From Phytophthora colocasiae (Eukaryota > Oomycota > Peronosporomycetes > Peronosporales > Peronosporaceae): a stretch of 64,000 nucleotides of DNA. Made by a program: the position numbers and the translations under genes. Location: positions 248,001-312,000 of the forward strand of contig JAGKQI010000090.1 in NCBI GenBank assembly GCA_018806915.1, written 5' to 3'. Every line of letters starts with the position of its first letter. Position 1 is the stretch's first letter. A model generated the notes under the pieces. That model worked only from the letters and a program-made list of their open reading frames with translations, did no database searches and had not been told where the DNA came from. This document shows positions 1 through 11,300 of the stretch, piece by piece.

Positions 1-878
1 TCCTCCCACAAAATCTCTCCAGCTTCATCCACAGCGCAGGTCAACGGCGTCGTAACGACAAATTCGATCGTTTTCCCTCGTTTGGCGTCGTGTTTGACTC
101 TCATATCGCAACTGATGGCTGGAGTCTGTGTTGTCGCTGTAAAGTTAACCTTATATCTCTTGTAGATGCACTGCACGAGCTCTTCCAGTTGATTTACAAT
201 CTGTCCGCTGAGATCCGCTACTGGCTCGTCCCCAGAAGCTCCAGACAGGAGATTTCCCATTCCAAACTGCGACGAGAAGACGTAATCCATCCCATTAAGC
301 ACCGACCGCTTCTGTAGTAGCGTATGCAACGCGCCATTCACCTTCTCCTGGTTCTCCAGGATGGATTTTAGCCTCCGGTTCGTCTTTTCAGACACCAAAC
401 GCTCCTTGTATTCCTCCATAGCAATGTCGTGCCAACTCGCCGGTGTGTTTTGATTCTCAAACGCATCGTCCACAGGCTCCAAGACCACATCTTCTGATAG
501 AAACTTGTTCTTCTTGAGCAGTTCCACTTGTGTCTCGAGCTCTTGAGCCTGTTCTCGCAGCATTTTAAGCTCCTCTCGCTTCCGTTGCTGCAGTCTCGTG
601 GAAGAACTCGCAGCACTTCGAACTCGTCTTTTCTTGGTACTTTTCTCCTCAGAAGACTCGGATAGTTTCCGTTGGGGCTTGGCACGTTTCCTAGGAGCTG
701 GAGTGACTGGTGCTTTGAGCTCCACTGACTTGAATTCCGTCGGATTGAAGAAATCCACGGGAGAATTGCCAATCAAAGCCTGTGTCAAACTGTAGTCGGT
801 GATGTCACAGCCGTCGATGAAGGACAAAGCTTCCTCCAGTGATACAAGGGAGTCGTCTTCTGCTACGAGAATGTCCAT
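1..878 (-). CDS. bZIP-like/START-like family protein (M96-type), copy A, 3' end outside window
   Basis: A continuous open frame runs leftward from ATG at 876-878 and leaves the window at base 1 still open after about 292 codons. The N-terminus begins MDILVAEDD and is acidic, with residues such as SLEEALSFIDGCD. A KKRRVRSAASSS basic stretch near residue 95 leads into a leucine-spaced coiled coil, LKMLREQAQELETQVELLK. A second helical segment, WHDIAMEEYKERLVSEKTNRRLKSILE, comes next, then the start of the START-like part (NGMDYVF). The same architecture recurs in seven other loci up to 25.9 kb. In the basic region the residues normally Asn and Arg in bZIP proteins are Ala and Gln, so canonical DNA binding is doubtful. 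Phytophthora annotations often call such proteins 'M96 mating-specific'; that name is recalled, not tested. The frame is intact within the window and no intron is visible. Confidence 0.8.
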   Translation of the reverse strand, partial: MDILVAEDDSLVSLEEALSFIDGCDITDYSLTQALIGNSPVDFFNPTEFKSVELKAPVTPAPRKRAKPQRKLSESSEEKSTKKRRVRSAASSSTRLQQRKREELKMLREQAQELETQVELLKKNKFLSEDVVLEPVDDAFENQNTPASWHDIAMEEYKERLVSEKTNRRLKSILENQEKVNGALHTLLQKRSVLNGMDYVFSSQFGMGNLLSGASGDEPVADLSGQIVNQLEELVQCIYKRYKVNFTATTQTPAISCDMRVKHDAKRGKTIEFVVTTPLTCAVDEAGEILWE

Positions 879-1279
879 TGGTTTCACCGTTAGTTGGACT
901 TGAGTGTCTTGAGTCACAATGAACAATGCTCACGCAACACGTTATAAGCTTGGTCGGCTACGTACGGTGTAATACAAATCATAGGGAAAAGATAGGAAAA
1001 GGGATAAGGGATAGGTGGAGGTAGGCAAGAAACAGAGCAAAAATGTTGACGGGGTTTCAAGGATTATGTTATGTAGGTGAAAGTGAGTGATCCAATAGAG
1101 ACAGTTAGTTGCTGTGGGTCTGGTTGGATCTGATGGTAGAGTACACGATACGAGTTTTTTACGCTTGTTGGAGATGACAGTACTGTAGGGTAAGTTAACC
1201 TTTCCTCTACACTACCTAGCTTTAATTGAGTCATCAATGACATTAGCGTTGAAATGTGATGATTAAGAAGGCAATTACG
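879..1279. other. Intergenic spacer upstream of copy A
   Basis: No open frame with coding character is seen. The stretch lies between the start of copy A and the decayed C-terminal part of copy B. A GGGATAAGGGATAGG-like purine-rich patch near 1000-1015 is the only simple pattern noticed. Confidence 0.4.
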
Positions 1280-2275
1280 AAGCGTTGAACAGTTCAATGA
1301 GTAAGCCGAAACGAATGTGTTCGGCATCACCTCGTGTCTGTCGATGCTCTTCAGTTTTACCAAAAGAGTCGCCCGAAAACGACTTGAACCACTTTAAGGG
1401 GGAACTTCTTCGATGGTGTTACCTCTATATCGACGGGTTCAATGTGAGCCAAAGAGCGTACGCCAGAGGTTTTTGGTCGTAAAACTTAACAGCCCAATTT
1501 TTCTCCAAGAAGTTGATCTTGTGGAAGTGGCACGAGTGTGAGGTCAGCTTTAATCTCGAGTGTGTTGGGTTTGCGACTTCGAGCTGCTATTGAGGATTGA
1601 GCAAATAACCTAGGAGGGAATGAAGGATGCTGATAACAAGTAAAAAGAAAACGCTTTGCACTTTAAGATTCAGGCTTTGATGTCTTCAAGAACTCCAATT
1701 CCTAAACGGCATCAAACAATCATGACAAAAAATAAAAAAACATGTACCTCAAGAACATTCCGTTTGTGCAAAACCCCATGTAACTGACTGGAAAGTTCCA
1801 TTGTTTCTCCAGCATATCCTTCAAGCGTCGATTTTCTTGTTCGGCCTTTTGTCGTTGTTGATACTGAAGAAGAGCGTGGCGATTCCACTCCGAGAGGTGG
1901 CCATCGTCTTTTGCCACTGCTAAGGAGTAATTATGGGTCCCAGAAGTGTTCAATTGTGTTAAATACCTTTCCAACCTTGCAACTTCATCTCGTAGAGATT
2001 CAAGCTCAGCCTTTATACGACATTGCAGCACAGTAGAAGAACTTTTAGTGCTCCGAACTCTCTTCTTCTTCTTGGTAGTGGGAGACGGAGACTGCAGTTC
2101 GTTTGAAGATTTCGGGGATGGAGTCTTTGCGAAGGAAAGCAACTCTCGGATGGCATCCTCCTTGAGATCGTCGATGTCTTCGAGTGTATTGAACGTCCAG
2201 CACCTTACAGTTGAACTTCATCCTGAGTCCCTCCGTCGCAGGAATTGATGATTCATCCAGAGCGTCCCTGTTCAT
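1280..2275 (-). pseudogene. Decayed M96-type family member, copy B
   Basis: This is a relic on the minus strand. Bases 1720-2142 still encode the KKKKRVRSTKSSSTVLQ basic region and the coiled coil (ELESLRDEVARLERYL), followed by DDGHLSEWNRHALLQYQQRQ. All of these closely match copy B' at 12.7-13.9 kb. The N-terminus upstream of 2142 is out of frame. Bases 1500-1580 correspond to the LVEVARV / LETK region of B' (compare 12837-12920). Bases about 1320-1440 correspond to the GAFGRL/EEVPP region of B' (compare 6790-6900). The segment encoding the middle exon is missing and frames are broken. It is a dead duplicate of the gene the Gypsy element later split. Confidence 0.75.
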
Positions 2276-2473
2276 GACTAAGTAAATTAGAATTTGATAC
2301 GTGTTTGGTGATGGCCCAGCTTGAATTGGCCCAACGCATCTTCGTCAGTACAAGTGATACCCAGAAAAATTCGCGCGGTTTACTTGACGCTCGTACCGTT
2401 ACGTGATCTGCGAACATATTGACGTGACGTTAACACTTACGGCGTGATCGTACCGTATTGGACATGGACTGCA

Positions 2474-2478
2474 AGAAC
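2474..2478. repeat. Target-site duplication AGAAC, left of Copia
   Basis: AGAAC directly precedes the 5' LTR and is repeated at 6080-6084 directly after the 3' LTR. A 5-bp duplication is typical of LTR retrotransposon integrase. Confidence 0.9.
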
Positions 2479-2727
2479 TGTTGGACCGGTGCACCGTCTC
2501 ATGCACGGTTCACTGGAACGGTTCAACGGAACCGCTCTCCTATTGGCTAAAGAAGAGGAACCTTACTTGGGTGGTCGGCGTGTGAGGACACTCGGCTAAG
2601 TTCGAGCGACAATAAGGACACAACAAGGTGGAGCTACTAGGAGGACAGGACGAGTAGAACAGGTTTTGTTAACTTTAATCTACTCACTTCGGCATTTGCC
2701 ACCAACACCACAAGCTCAATACCAACA
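2479..2727 (+). repeat. 5' LTR of Copia element
   Basis: 249 bp, starting TG and ending CA. By eye every base matches the copy at 5831-6079. It contains GGAACGGTTCAACGG, a local example of the element-wide motif. Confidence 0.95.
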
Positions 2728-2774
2728 GGTTAACAGCCGCAACACGCTCAACCGTTCCAAGAACGCTTCAAGAG

Positions 2775-5700
2775 ATGACGACCAAGCGCGCCGAAGTCCT
2801 CCTGGGTAGTGGAAACTACTTCCACTGGGAGTACAACATGAGAATGACGCTCGCCAGGAAGGGGCTGCTCGCTCATGTTCAAGTCGTCAAGCCAGAGAAC
2901 GAGATTACAGAAGCGTGGCTGATGAACGACGCCAAGGCACTGGCTATCATCGCGCAGGGCGTCGAGCTGCAGCACCAGACGAAGATCCGTTCCGCTGTCC
3001 GTGCGATGGACGCTTGGAACACTCTTCGGGAGTACTACAACCGTACCACGCTGCACAACCGTGTCGCGATGACACGGCGCCTGCACGAGTTCAAGATGGA
3101 GGAAGGAACGGTTATGTCGAAGCATCTGGACGCATTCGACGAGCTGGTGGTGGGTCTCCAGACGTTGGGGAACCGGTGGACGAGGCGCGGCAGCTAGTGG
3201 TGCTGCTCAGCAGCCTTCCACCTGAGTACGAGCTGATCGCGTCGATCGTGGAGAACACGAAGGATATCACGCTGATCGAGTTCAAGGAGAAGTTGCTCAA
3301 GGAATACGAGCGACTACAGAAGAAGGAAACCACGGAGAAAGCGTTCCGGGTGAACGGCAACGCAGAACGGTTCAAGGGAGGCCGAGGAACGGTCGCAAGG
3401 GTAACGGTTCAAGACATAACGGTAACGGTTTTAAGGGCAAGTGTTTCAGGTGTGACCAAGTCGGGCACATGAAGCGGGACTGTCCGAGGAAGAACGGTGA
3501 CACGGATGACGAAGTGTTTGCCGTGGGCGAGGAACGCCTCGCCGGGTGGCTAATTGACAGTGGTGCGACATCGCACATGACGCCACATCGTGGAGACCTA
3601 TTCGACTTCGAAGTAACGGTCTCGGGGATCGAGGTAACGATTGCAGACGGGAAGAAACTACGTGTTGCAGGGAAAGGAACGGTCAAGCTGACGGGTATGA
3701 ACGGTAAGCGCATCAAGATGATGGAGGTGCTTTACATCCCGGGACTCGACAGACGGTTGCTGTCGGTGGGGAAGCTTGCGGAGAACGGTTTAACCGTGGA
3801 GTTCCAGCGTTCCTCGTGTATTATTTGGGGAAAGACTTGCGCGATTGCTTCAGGAAAGAAGGTCGGCAAGGCGTACTGGTTAGACTGTGAGCAGGAAGAG
3901 GCGTGCTTCGTGGAGTATGCCGGGGTTCATAGTCAGTGGGAGCTATGGCACGCTCGCATGGGACACTCCAGTGAGAACGCTATGGTCAAGACGCAGCGTT
4001 CTACGAACGGTATGCCACGTGTGAACCGTTCCGTCAAAACTTTATGCGGTGGTTGCATGAAGGGGAAACATTCGGTTGAACCGTTCCCGGTACGGTCAAC
4101 GACGAAGACTTCACGTGTGCTGGAACTGGTCCACACGGACGTGATGGGGCCTATGAGGACGCTCTCGAAAGGTGGTGCAAGGTACATTCTGACCTTTGTG
4201 GACGATTTCTCGAGGTGTGTTGCTGTGTACTTCATGAAGAAAAAGAGCGAGGTAGCCAGCAAACTGAAGGAGTTCAAGGCGTTCTATGAGAATCAATGGG
4301 GGGAACGCTTGAAGTGTCTGCGATCGGACAATGGAACGGAGTTCGTGAACAAGACGGTTGCAGAACTGTGCCGCCGGAACGGTGTCATGCATCAACGTAC
4401 CGTTCCATACAGTCCACAGCAGAACGGTGTTGCGGAACGCATGAACCGTACCATCATGGAGAAAGCTCGAAGCATGCTATACTACAAGGGTGTGTCGACG
4501 GAGTGGTGGGCAGAGGCGGTGAGTACGGCAGTGTACTTGATTAACCGTTCCGCCTGCAGCGTACACACGGATGTGACTCCATACGAGCTGGGCTTCAAGG
4601 TGAAACCGCAGATGGAACACTTGCGAGTGTTCGGGTCCCAGGGGTACGCTCATGTCGACGACGCGAAGCGTACGAAGCTCGAACCCAAGAGCTTCAGGTG
4701 TATGTTCCTCGGATATGCTGAGAACGCTAAGGGATATCGTGTCTACGACCTGGATGCATTGACGGTCAAGGTGTCACGGTCGGTGAAGCTGGACGAGCGT
4801 GAAGTGGGAGGAATATATGAGTCACCCTCGTTACAGCCCCACGGAACGGTTATTAATTTGACCAAGGACGAGGATGATGGAACGGTACCAACAAGCGTGG
4901 AACGCCAGCATACTCCGGATGTACCAATGGAGGAGACTGAAGAAACCGTTCCAGACATTGAGATGAATGAGGCAGAGCATGAACCAGACATGGAAGCGCT
5001 GGAGTTACAGTTGCCAGGCCGTCCGGGGTCAACAGAACGAGAAATAGAAGCGTACCGTTCGCAGCCTCAAGCGTTCCGTGAGGAGCGTCTGGTATTTCAA
5101 CCAGAAGTGGAACGGTCCCGACGACCTCAGGAGCCGGTGTTCCTGCTGGAGAACGGTTCGGATGGAGGTGATTACGTACAGTCCGAAGGAAGTGACGGTC
5201 CACCATCCCCTAAGCGTGCTCGGATCGATGAGGAAGGACTGATTGCTGAAGCTGTTATGGCGTACGTGGCGAATATTGTCGACGCGGCGGATGTGCCGAC
5301 GTCGTACGCGGAAGCAATGGCCAGTCCAGAAGCAGCGAAGTGGCGAAGTGCCATGGAGGCAGAGTTACGGTCCCACGAGAAGAACGCTACATGGACATTG
5401 GTTCCACGTGAAGAAGGGAAGCGTACCATTGGTTGTCGCTGGGTGTTCGCCAAGAAGCGTGATAAGAACGGTTGCGTTATCCGTTACAAGGCACGGTTGG
5501 TTGCGAAGGGTTTCAAACAGAAGTATGGTGTCGACTTCTTTGAGACATACTCACCTGTGGCGAACATGAACTCAATCCGAGTAGTTCTAGCAGTGTGCGT
5601 TGCGTTGGAGTACATCATGGAACAGTTGGACGCGGACACAGCGTTCCTAAACAGTGTCTTGATGGACCGTGTCTACGTGGAGAACGGAACGGTTCAGGTC

Positions 5701-5817
5701 GACTATATTGACACGAAGCAGCAGCTGGCTGACTTGCTGACGAAGGCACTTGGAACCAAGACGCTGAAGTATCTGCGTGAGGCAAGCGGAATCAAGGGCA
5801 AGGCTACCGTGCATTAG
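2775..5817 (+). pseudogene. Copia gag-pol, two frameshifts and a deletion through RT and RNase H
   Basis: ATG at 2775 opens a gag domain (LLGSGNYFHWEYNMRMTL) of the UBN2 type. The frame changes near 3165-3180 and again near 3380-3395. A CCHC knuckle follows (3442-3483, CFRCDQVGHMKRDC), then the protease LIDSGATSHM (about 3550). The integrase has an HHCC region (WHARMGH...LCGGC, 3948-4065) and the core residues D (HTDVMG), D (RSDNGTEF) and E (NGVAERMNRT). RT begins at WTLVPREE (about 5392) and runs to AFLNSVLMDRVYVENG. The text then jumps to VDYIDTKQQLADLLTKAL, the extreme end of RNase H. The YVDD catalytic box is therefore absent. Copia pol is normally several hundred residues longer. Confidence 0.92.
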
Positions 5818-5830
5818 CGGTGAGTGGGAG

Positions 5831-6079
5831 TGTTGGACCGGTGCACCGTCTCATGCACGGTTCACTGGAACGGTTCAACGGAACCGCTCTCCTATTGGCT
5901 AAAGAAGAGGAACCTTACTTGGGTGGTCGGCGTGTGAGGACACTCGGCTAAGTTCGAGCGACAATAAGGACACAACAAGGTGGAGCTACTAGGAGGACAG
6001 GACGAGTAGAACAGGTTTTGTTAACTTTAATCTACTCACTTCGGCATTTGCCACCAACACCACAAGCTCAATACCAACA
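5831..6079 (+). repeat. 3' LTR of Copia element
   Basis: 249 bp, identical by eye to 2479-2727. It is followed by the second AGAAC target duplication at 6080-6084. Confidence 0.95.
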
Positions 6080-6084
6080 AGAAC

Positions 6085-6755
6085 GAACGGGAGAGGGATG
6101 AAAAGAGAATGACACAGGCTTTGTGGATGACGTAAAGGAAAGGAAATTAAAGTTTATTAACTGGTTATTCCTGGTTGCTATTACCTTGGTACTTGGCTTG
6201 AAAGATGACGTAAATGTATGCCTTGAAGTAATGGAACAGAATTGTACTCGATCCGACAGGATGATTGAGACTCGTACGGTATAAGCTTAGATTACAGCTA
6301 TTTGTATTATAGATGTTGATCAACTACGATGTAGTTAGCAGAAAGTTAGATGTAAATTTCTCAGAATGATATCGGAAAATTGTCAAAGAACTTAATTCGA
6401 TCATAAAACATTTTAGACTATCAAACATTGTTGATTCTTCATCTGTCGAAAGCTCAGGAACGCATTACGTGTATTAATCGTTCTCTTCCTAGTACGTTAC
6501 ACTTAATCCGGTCTTCTCGATGACGATACCCAATGATTACGAGAGAATCCTAGATTGTCGGTGGGCTGATTCTAAAGACTGAATGAATACACCTTAGACA
6601 TTTACGACGTTTGTGTTGACAGTCCCTATAACTTCTTCCACTTCCCGAAAGTTTGATTGAGTCATCGATAAAAGAAGAAGTAAAAAGAAAAACGAATACA
6701 GTAGTAGACGTTCTGAATGAATTACGAAATGAGTACATGCCAAACTGTGAAATGA
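6085..6755. other. Intergenic, diverged repeat of the 3' flank of an M96-type gene
   Basis: No gene is seen. Short blocks (ACGTGTATTAAT, CCCAATGATTACGAGAGAATCCT) match, with substitutions, the segment at 14380-14690 that lies downstream of copy C. Both segments sit 3' of paralogues, so the original duplication unit included downstream DNA. Confidence 0.5.
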
Positions 6756-6913
6756 CTAAGCGGGAACGCATGCGCTGAACATCACCTCCATCAGTCGATT
6801 CTGTTCATTTTGCCAGAACGTGCGCATGAGTCGCCCAAAAGCGCCCAGAACCACTTCACGACCGTGTTGGAAATCTTCGGGGGGAACTTCTTCGGCACTG
6901 GATGGCTCCACGT

Positions 6914-7330
6914 TGTAGTGGGTCGTGGTGTGAAAGCCCAACCATGCCCACGCAATGTAGTCGGGTACGACAACAATGTTGACCGGCATCATGTGGTTGC
7001 AGTCAGCCACATTGATGTGGCTCAGAGGACAATGGCGTTGAAGTTGAGCACCTACTGTTAAGTCATTGTGGTTTAACGCTCTACCGGCTGTTCTCCTGAG
7101 TTGTTCGTCTACCCAAGCTGGCACAGTTGAAGTTTTATCGTATAGAATACCATCACTAGGACGCTGGTGATGGTAGTGTAGCGTAGCAAGTCGGGATACA
7201 TGTTTTAGTTTTCTCAGTTTCATTTTTGACAGCTCGTCGACAGCTCAATACACTCGGCGATAATACTTTACAGGAAGTGCCAGCTTCCTTCGAGTGTCTT
7301 TGGGTTTTCTTTCGAGCGCTACCTACTACA
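6914..7330 (+). repeat. 5' LTR of Gypsy-1
   Basis: 417 bp, TG...CA, preceded by CACGT. Read base by base against 12249-12665, no difference was seen. Confidence 0.95.
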
Positions 7331-7358
7331 AAGAATTCTTTAGCAGTTAAGGCCAAAG

Positions 7359-8369
7359 ATGACAAGAACAACACGCAACACCCCGACTCTTCCGACACCA
7401 GCAACGGCAGGTTCTTCTGGAAGTTCGACTGTACCGATGGCTTTGTTCATGCCACTCGCTGCTCCGCAGTTGAAGAGCACTTCGCATGCCGCCTTAGTGC
7501 GGTGGCGGAAACTTCGACGCGAGTACGAGGACGAGGTGGCGATGAGATGCAATAACGACACGGATAAAATGGCGGAGGTGCTTGTCAGTGTGAAGAAGTC
7601 GTTCGACAAGCGACTTCTTGGAGTTTGGTGTGACTTCGACTGGAATGTCAACGTTGATACCGTCAGTGATGATTTCATCCTGACAAAAATTGACGAAATC
7701 ATTTCGTCAGTCAAGAACAACTCTGTTCCAGACGTCGCGACTGTGTTCAAGGAAAATGTAACTATCGACATGACCGAGAGCGACGTAAAAGAGCGAATAA
7801 TGCAATTTTTTGCTCGAAGCAGAGAATTCATAGAGGAACAAGGTTGGCAAGAGTTTTTCACCGGAAACGAAGGCTCCCGTCTGAAGTGCAAGTTATTGAT
7901 GGAGTCACTCCAACCGCGCAGCTTGCGTGACGAGGTGACAACCACAGTCAAGTATCAGGCTAGAGTGGCCAAGGATTGTGAGAAGGAGCTGTTCAAGCTC
8001 ATACTGGCGAAAGCATTTGAACAGGACCGTGACTTTCAGCGTCGTAAACGCTCACGGACGAAAGACCAGAGCGACCGCAAGAGGAAAGACAACACGAACG
8101 ACAGTGAATCGCCCCAACCTCGGCTTAAACACCGGAAAGTGGAAAAGTTTAACGGCAAACAGCCCGCTAAGGCTGCTTCCTGGAAGCAGAATAATGGGAA
8201 GGCAGTAGACTCTAAGCCGCCAACCGGTGGGTGCCTCAAATGTAAAGGGGACCACTGGCTCACTCGGTGTCCAAGTGCAACTGAAGACGAGAAGAAAGTT
8301 CTTTTGCGTGAGATGCATGAACGCCGCGACAGTAATAAAGGCTCGAAACGCCCCAAGACTGAGGCGTGA
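7359..8369 (+). CDS. Gypsy-1 Gag with CCHC zinc knuckle
   Basis: ATG at 7359 lies only 28 bp beyond the LTR. The product is 336 residues: a structural Gag core, a basic tract (RRKRSRTKDQSDRKRK), then a single knuckle CLKCKGDHWLTRC near residue 293, and a charged tail. It should form the particle and bind element RNA. The frame closes with TGA at 8367-8369. The very next codons continue in the same frame into pol, so Gag-Pol would need read-through of this stop and not a ribosomal frameshift. Confidence 0.9.
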   Translation: MTRTTRNTPTLPTPATAGSSGSSTVPMALFMPLAAPQLKSTSHAALVRWRKLRREYEDEVAMRCNNDTDKMAEVLVSVKKSFDKRLLGVWCDFDWNVNVDTVSDDFILTKIDEIISSVKNNSVPDVATVFKENVTIDMTESDVKERIMQFFARSREFIEEQGWQEFFTGNEGSRLKCKLLMESLQPRSLRDEVTTTVKYQARVAKDCEKELFKLILAKAFEQDRDFQRRKRSRTKDQSDRKRKDNTNDSESPQPRLKHRKVEKFNGKQPAKAASWKQNNGKAVDSKPPTGGCLKCKGDHWLTRCPSATEDEKKVLLREMHERRDSNKGSKRPKTEA

Positions 8370-11300
8370 AGGTTGAAGCGCATCAAGGACTGTCTCTTGG
8401 AACACGACAAGATTATTGTCCTCGAAGAGAGACTGTCCATGCCCTATTGCGCGGATACTGGGGCCGAAAAGAGCATCATCAGTGCTCGCAATTTGATGGA
8501 GCTTCAGAAGTTGGGTGGTCTTGTGAAAACCACCACGCTGACTAAACCCACTATTTGCAAGACTGTGGGCGGGCACACGATTCAATCCAAGGAATCTGTG
8601 CAATTACAGATCATGATCCATACTGCGGCTGGGCCTGTGAGACCCGTTAAACCGTATGAGGTTCTAGTGATTCAGGAGAATGAAGATGAGTTTATCGTGG
8701 GCGAGGATATACTTAACGATTTGGGTATCAGCATCGATTGGCAGCTGGAGCAGTTAGCTGAACAAACCTCAGCGAATGACGACGATCCTATAACAGTTGA
8801 AAACGACTTCTGCAGTGGTTGCACACCTGACCGAGAGGTCCGTCAGGCTGTTGAAGGAATGATTGCTACAGCTCTTGAGAATGGTTTCCCGGTCGAAAAG
8901 GAAGACAAACTGCGCACAATTGTCTACATGTACGATATTTGGAGGCTTCGTCTTGGACCAGATCCACCGGCAAAGGTGCCACCACTCGAAATACGATTGA
9001 AGAAGGGCTCTACCCCATTTCGATGCAAGCCGAGAGCGTATCCACCTCACATAAGAAAGTTTCTACGGGAGTTTAATGAGGAGCTAGTACGATTGGGGTG
9101 GGTGTACGAAAATTCCTTAAGTCGATGGGCCTGTCCAGCGTTGCCTGTCAAGAAGCCTGGCAAGGACGAGCTACGACAGACAAGTGACTATCGACCGCTG
9201 AATGCCATGACGGAACCCATTGCAGGCGTGATGCCTATCTTACAGGTGATTACAGAGCACGTGAAAGACATGCTGTTCTTCGGTTTATTCGACTTCATAA
9301 AAGGATTTTGGCAGCTTCCGTTGGCAAAGGCAAGTCAGGAATTGCTGAGTTACATGACAGATGCAAAAGTGTACACTCCAACTCGCGTCCCTCAAGGATG
9401 CAGTGACGCAGCGCTGCACTTTCAACGAACTATGGAGAGTTGTTTTGAGAAGCTGCTATACAAACATCTACTGATTTGGATCGACGACTTACTGCTGTAC
9501 GCGAAAGACGTTGACACATATCTGGAGAAATTGGAGGAACTGTTTACACTGATGAGTGACTTCGGCCTCAAGTTGAGCGCCTCGAAGTCGTCTCTTTTCC
9601 AACGCTCGGTGAAATGGTGCGGTAAGATCATAGATGGCGAAGGAGTTCGTCATGACCCAGGACGAGTTACAGTACTGCGTTCAATGCCGTTACCCACTAC
9701 TGCCGGAGACCTACAGCAATTCCTCTGTGCGTGCAATTGGTTACGTGACAGTCTTATAGGCTATGCTGGAAACGTGAAAGTGCTGCAGAAGCGTCTTGAT
9801 GTGACTCTGGGATCAGGTAAAAGGACGAAGCGTGCTGCAGCACGACTACCAGTGGAGTTTACTGATAATGAACGCGATGCATTCGCTAGAGTAAAGGAGT
9901 GCTTGGCGAGTGCTGCTATGTTGGCGCACCCCAGCAATGACGGAGTACTGTCGGTGTTCACAGATGCTTCTGACGAAGCGTGGAGTGTTATCGTGACGGA
10001 CGTTGAACAATGGAGGAACGACAAAACGGTTGCATCACAGAAGCATCGACTGTTGCATTGCCTTAGTGGGACGTTCTCAGGTTCACAAGAAAACTGGTCC
10101 GTCATTGAGAAAGAGGCATTTGCCATTGTGGCAGCTTGTGATAAGCTACCACACCTTATTCCCCAGCCACGGTTTCGACCTTCTTCTCCGGCCAGCAGGT
10201 TTTCGTCTATTCTGTGACCATCGCAATTTGATACACGTTTTCGCCCCCGATGAAACAGTGAAGAAGCACATACGAGGAAAGTTACTTCGCTGGGCTATGA
10301 AACTTGGAGAGTTCCGCTACGAGATTCATCACATCGCCGGCGAAGACAACGTCTGGGCTGACATGGTATCCCGATGGGCACGCCCAACAACGACACTCAG
10401 CGTGCGTCGAGTGACGACTCGCAGACAGCAGCAACAAGAACGGTTACAGCTGCGACCTCTCGACGATGACAATTTTGTTTGGCCCACAATGGACAGCATA
10501 TCGGCTGCCCAGCAGCAGTTTAGCAACCTGTCTGAACGGAGAACTTTGGATAAAGGTGACGACGGGGTGATACGAAAAGACAAGCGCTTGTGGATCCCTT
10601 CAGAGGCTGTAAACCTTCTCCGTCGCTTGTGTATCATTGCACATTGTGGCCCACAAGGTCACCGAGGTCGAGATGCTATGTTGGCGCATCTTGGCCGCAT
10701 CTTTCACATACCTCACCTTCGAGAATGTGTGGACAAGTTCTTGGCGAGCTGCCTTCTGTGCTACCATGTAAAGGGGAAGGTAGTGCCAAGGCCATGGAGC
10801 GAAACATATCGGTGCAACGAGCGAAATCAAGCGTTGCATTGGGACTTTTGTACCTTGGCGAATCTTTCGGTCAATTGAAATACCTACTGGTGTTGAAGGA
10901 CGATGCAAGTCATTACTCTGAACTCGTCAAATGCGAATCGCCTACAAGCACTGTTGCAGCAGACGCTATCATGGACTGGCACAGTCGCTTTGGAATTCCC
11001 AGAGATTGGATTAGTGACCAAGGAACTCACTTCAAGAACGAAGTGATGGAGGAACTCTGTACTAGACTCAAGTGCAAGCAAATCTTCTCACCTACATACA
11101 GCCCATGGATCAACGGGTCTGTTGAACGCGTGAATCGAGATATATTGCAAGTGTTACGGGTTTTAATCCTAGACTACAAGATCAACCACCGAGACTGGCC
11201 AAGGTTGATTCCAGTGGTACAGGCCAGCCTCAACCATACTGCCGTGCCGTCATTGGCTGGTAAAACGCCAGGCGAGTTGTTTACTGGTCTAGACCCCCCG

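Larger units (their letters stand above)
2479..6079 (+). mobile_element. Copia LTR retrotransposon, internally deleted (3.6 kb)
   Basis: Two 249-bp LTRs, TGTTGG...CCAACA, which I read as identical, flank a Copia-order gag-PR-INT-RT region. Target duplications AGAAC lie on both sides, so this is a recent insertion. A sequence starting GGTTAACAGC just after the 5' LTR is where the primer-binding site should be. The purine-rich GCGGTGAGTGGGAG just before the 3' LTR is the likely polypurine tract. Most of RT and nearly all of RNase H are missing, and two frame changes lie in gag. It could move only with enzymes supplied in trans. The hexamer AACGGT, counting both strands, occurs about 29 times across the element. 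Confidence 0.95.

Noticed and set aside
368..795. ORFs of 134 and 65 codons on both strands
   Set aside because: They overlap the continuous minus-strand frame of copy A, which has clear family similarity; these are shadow frames.
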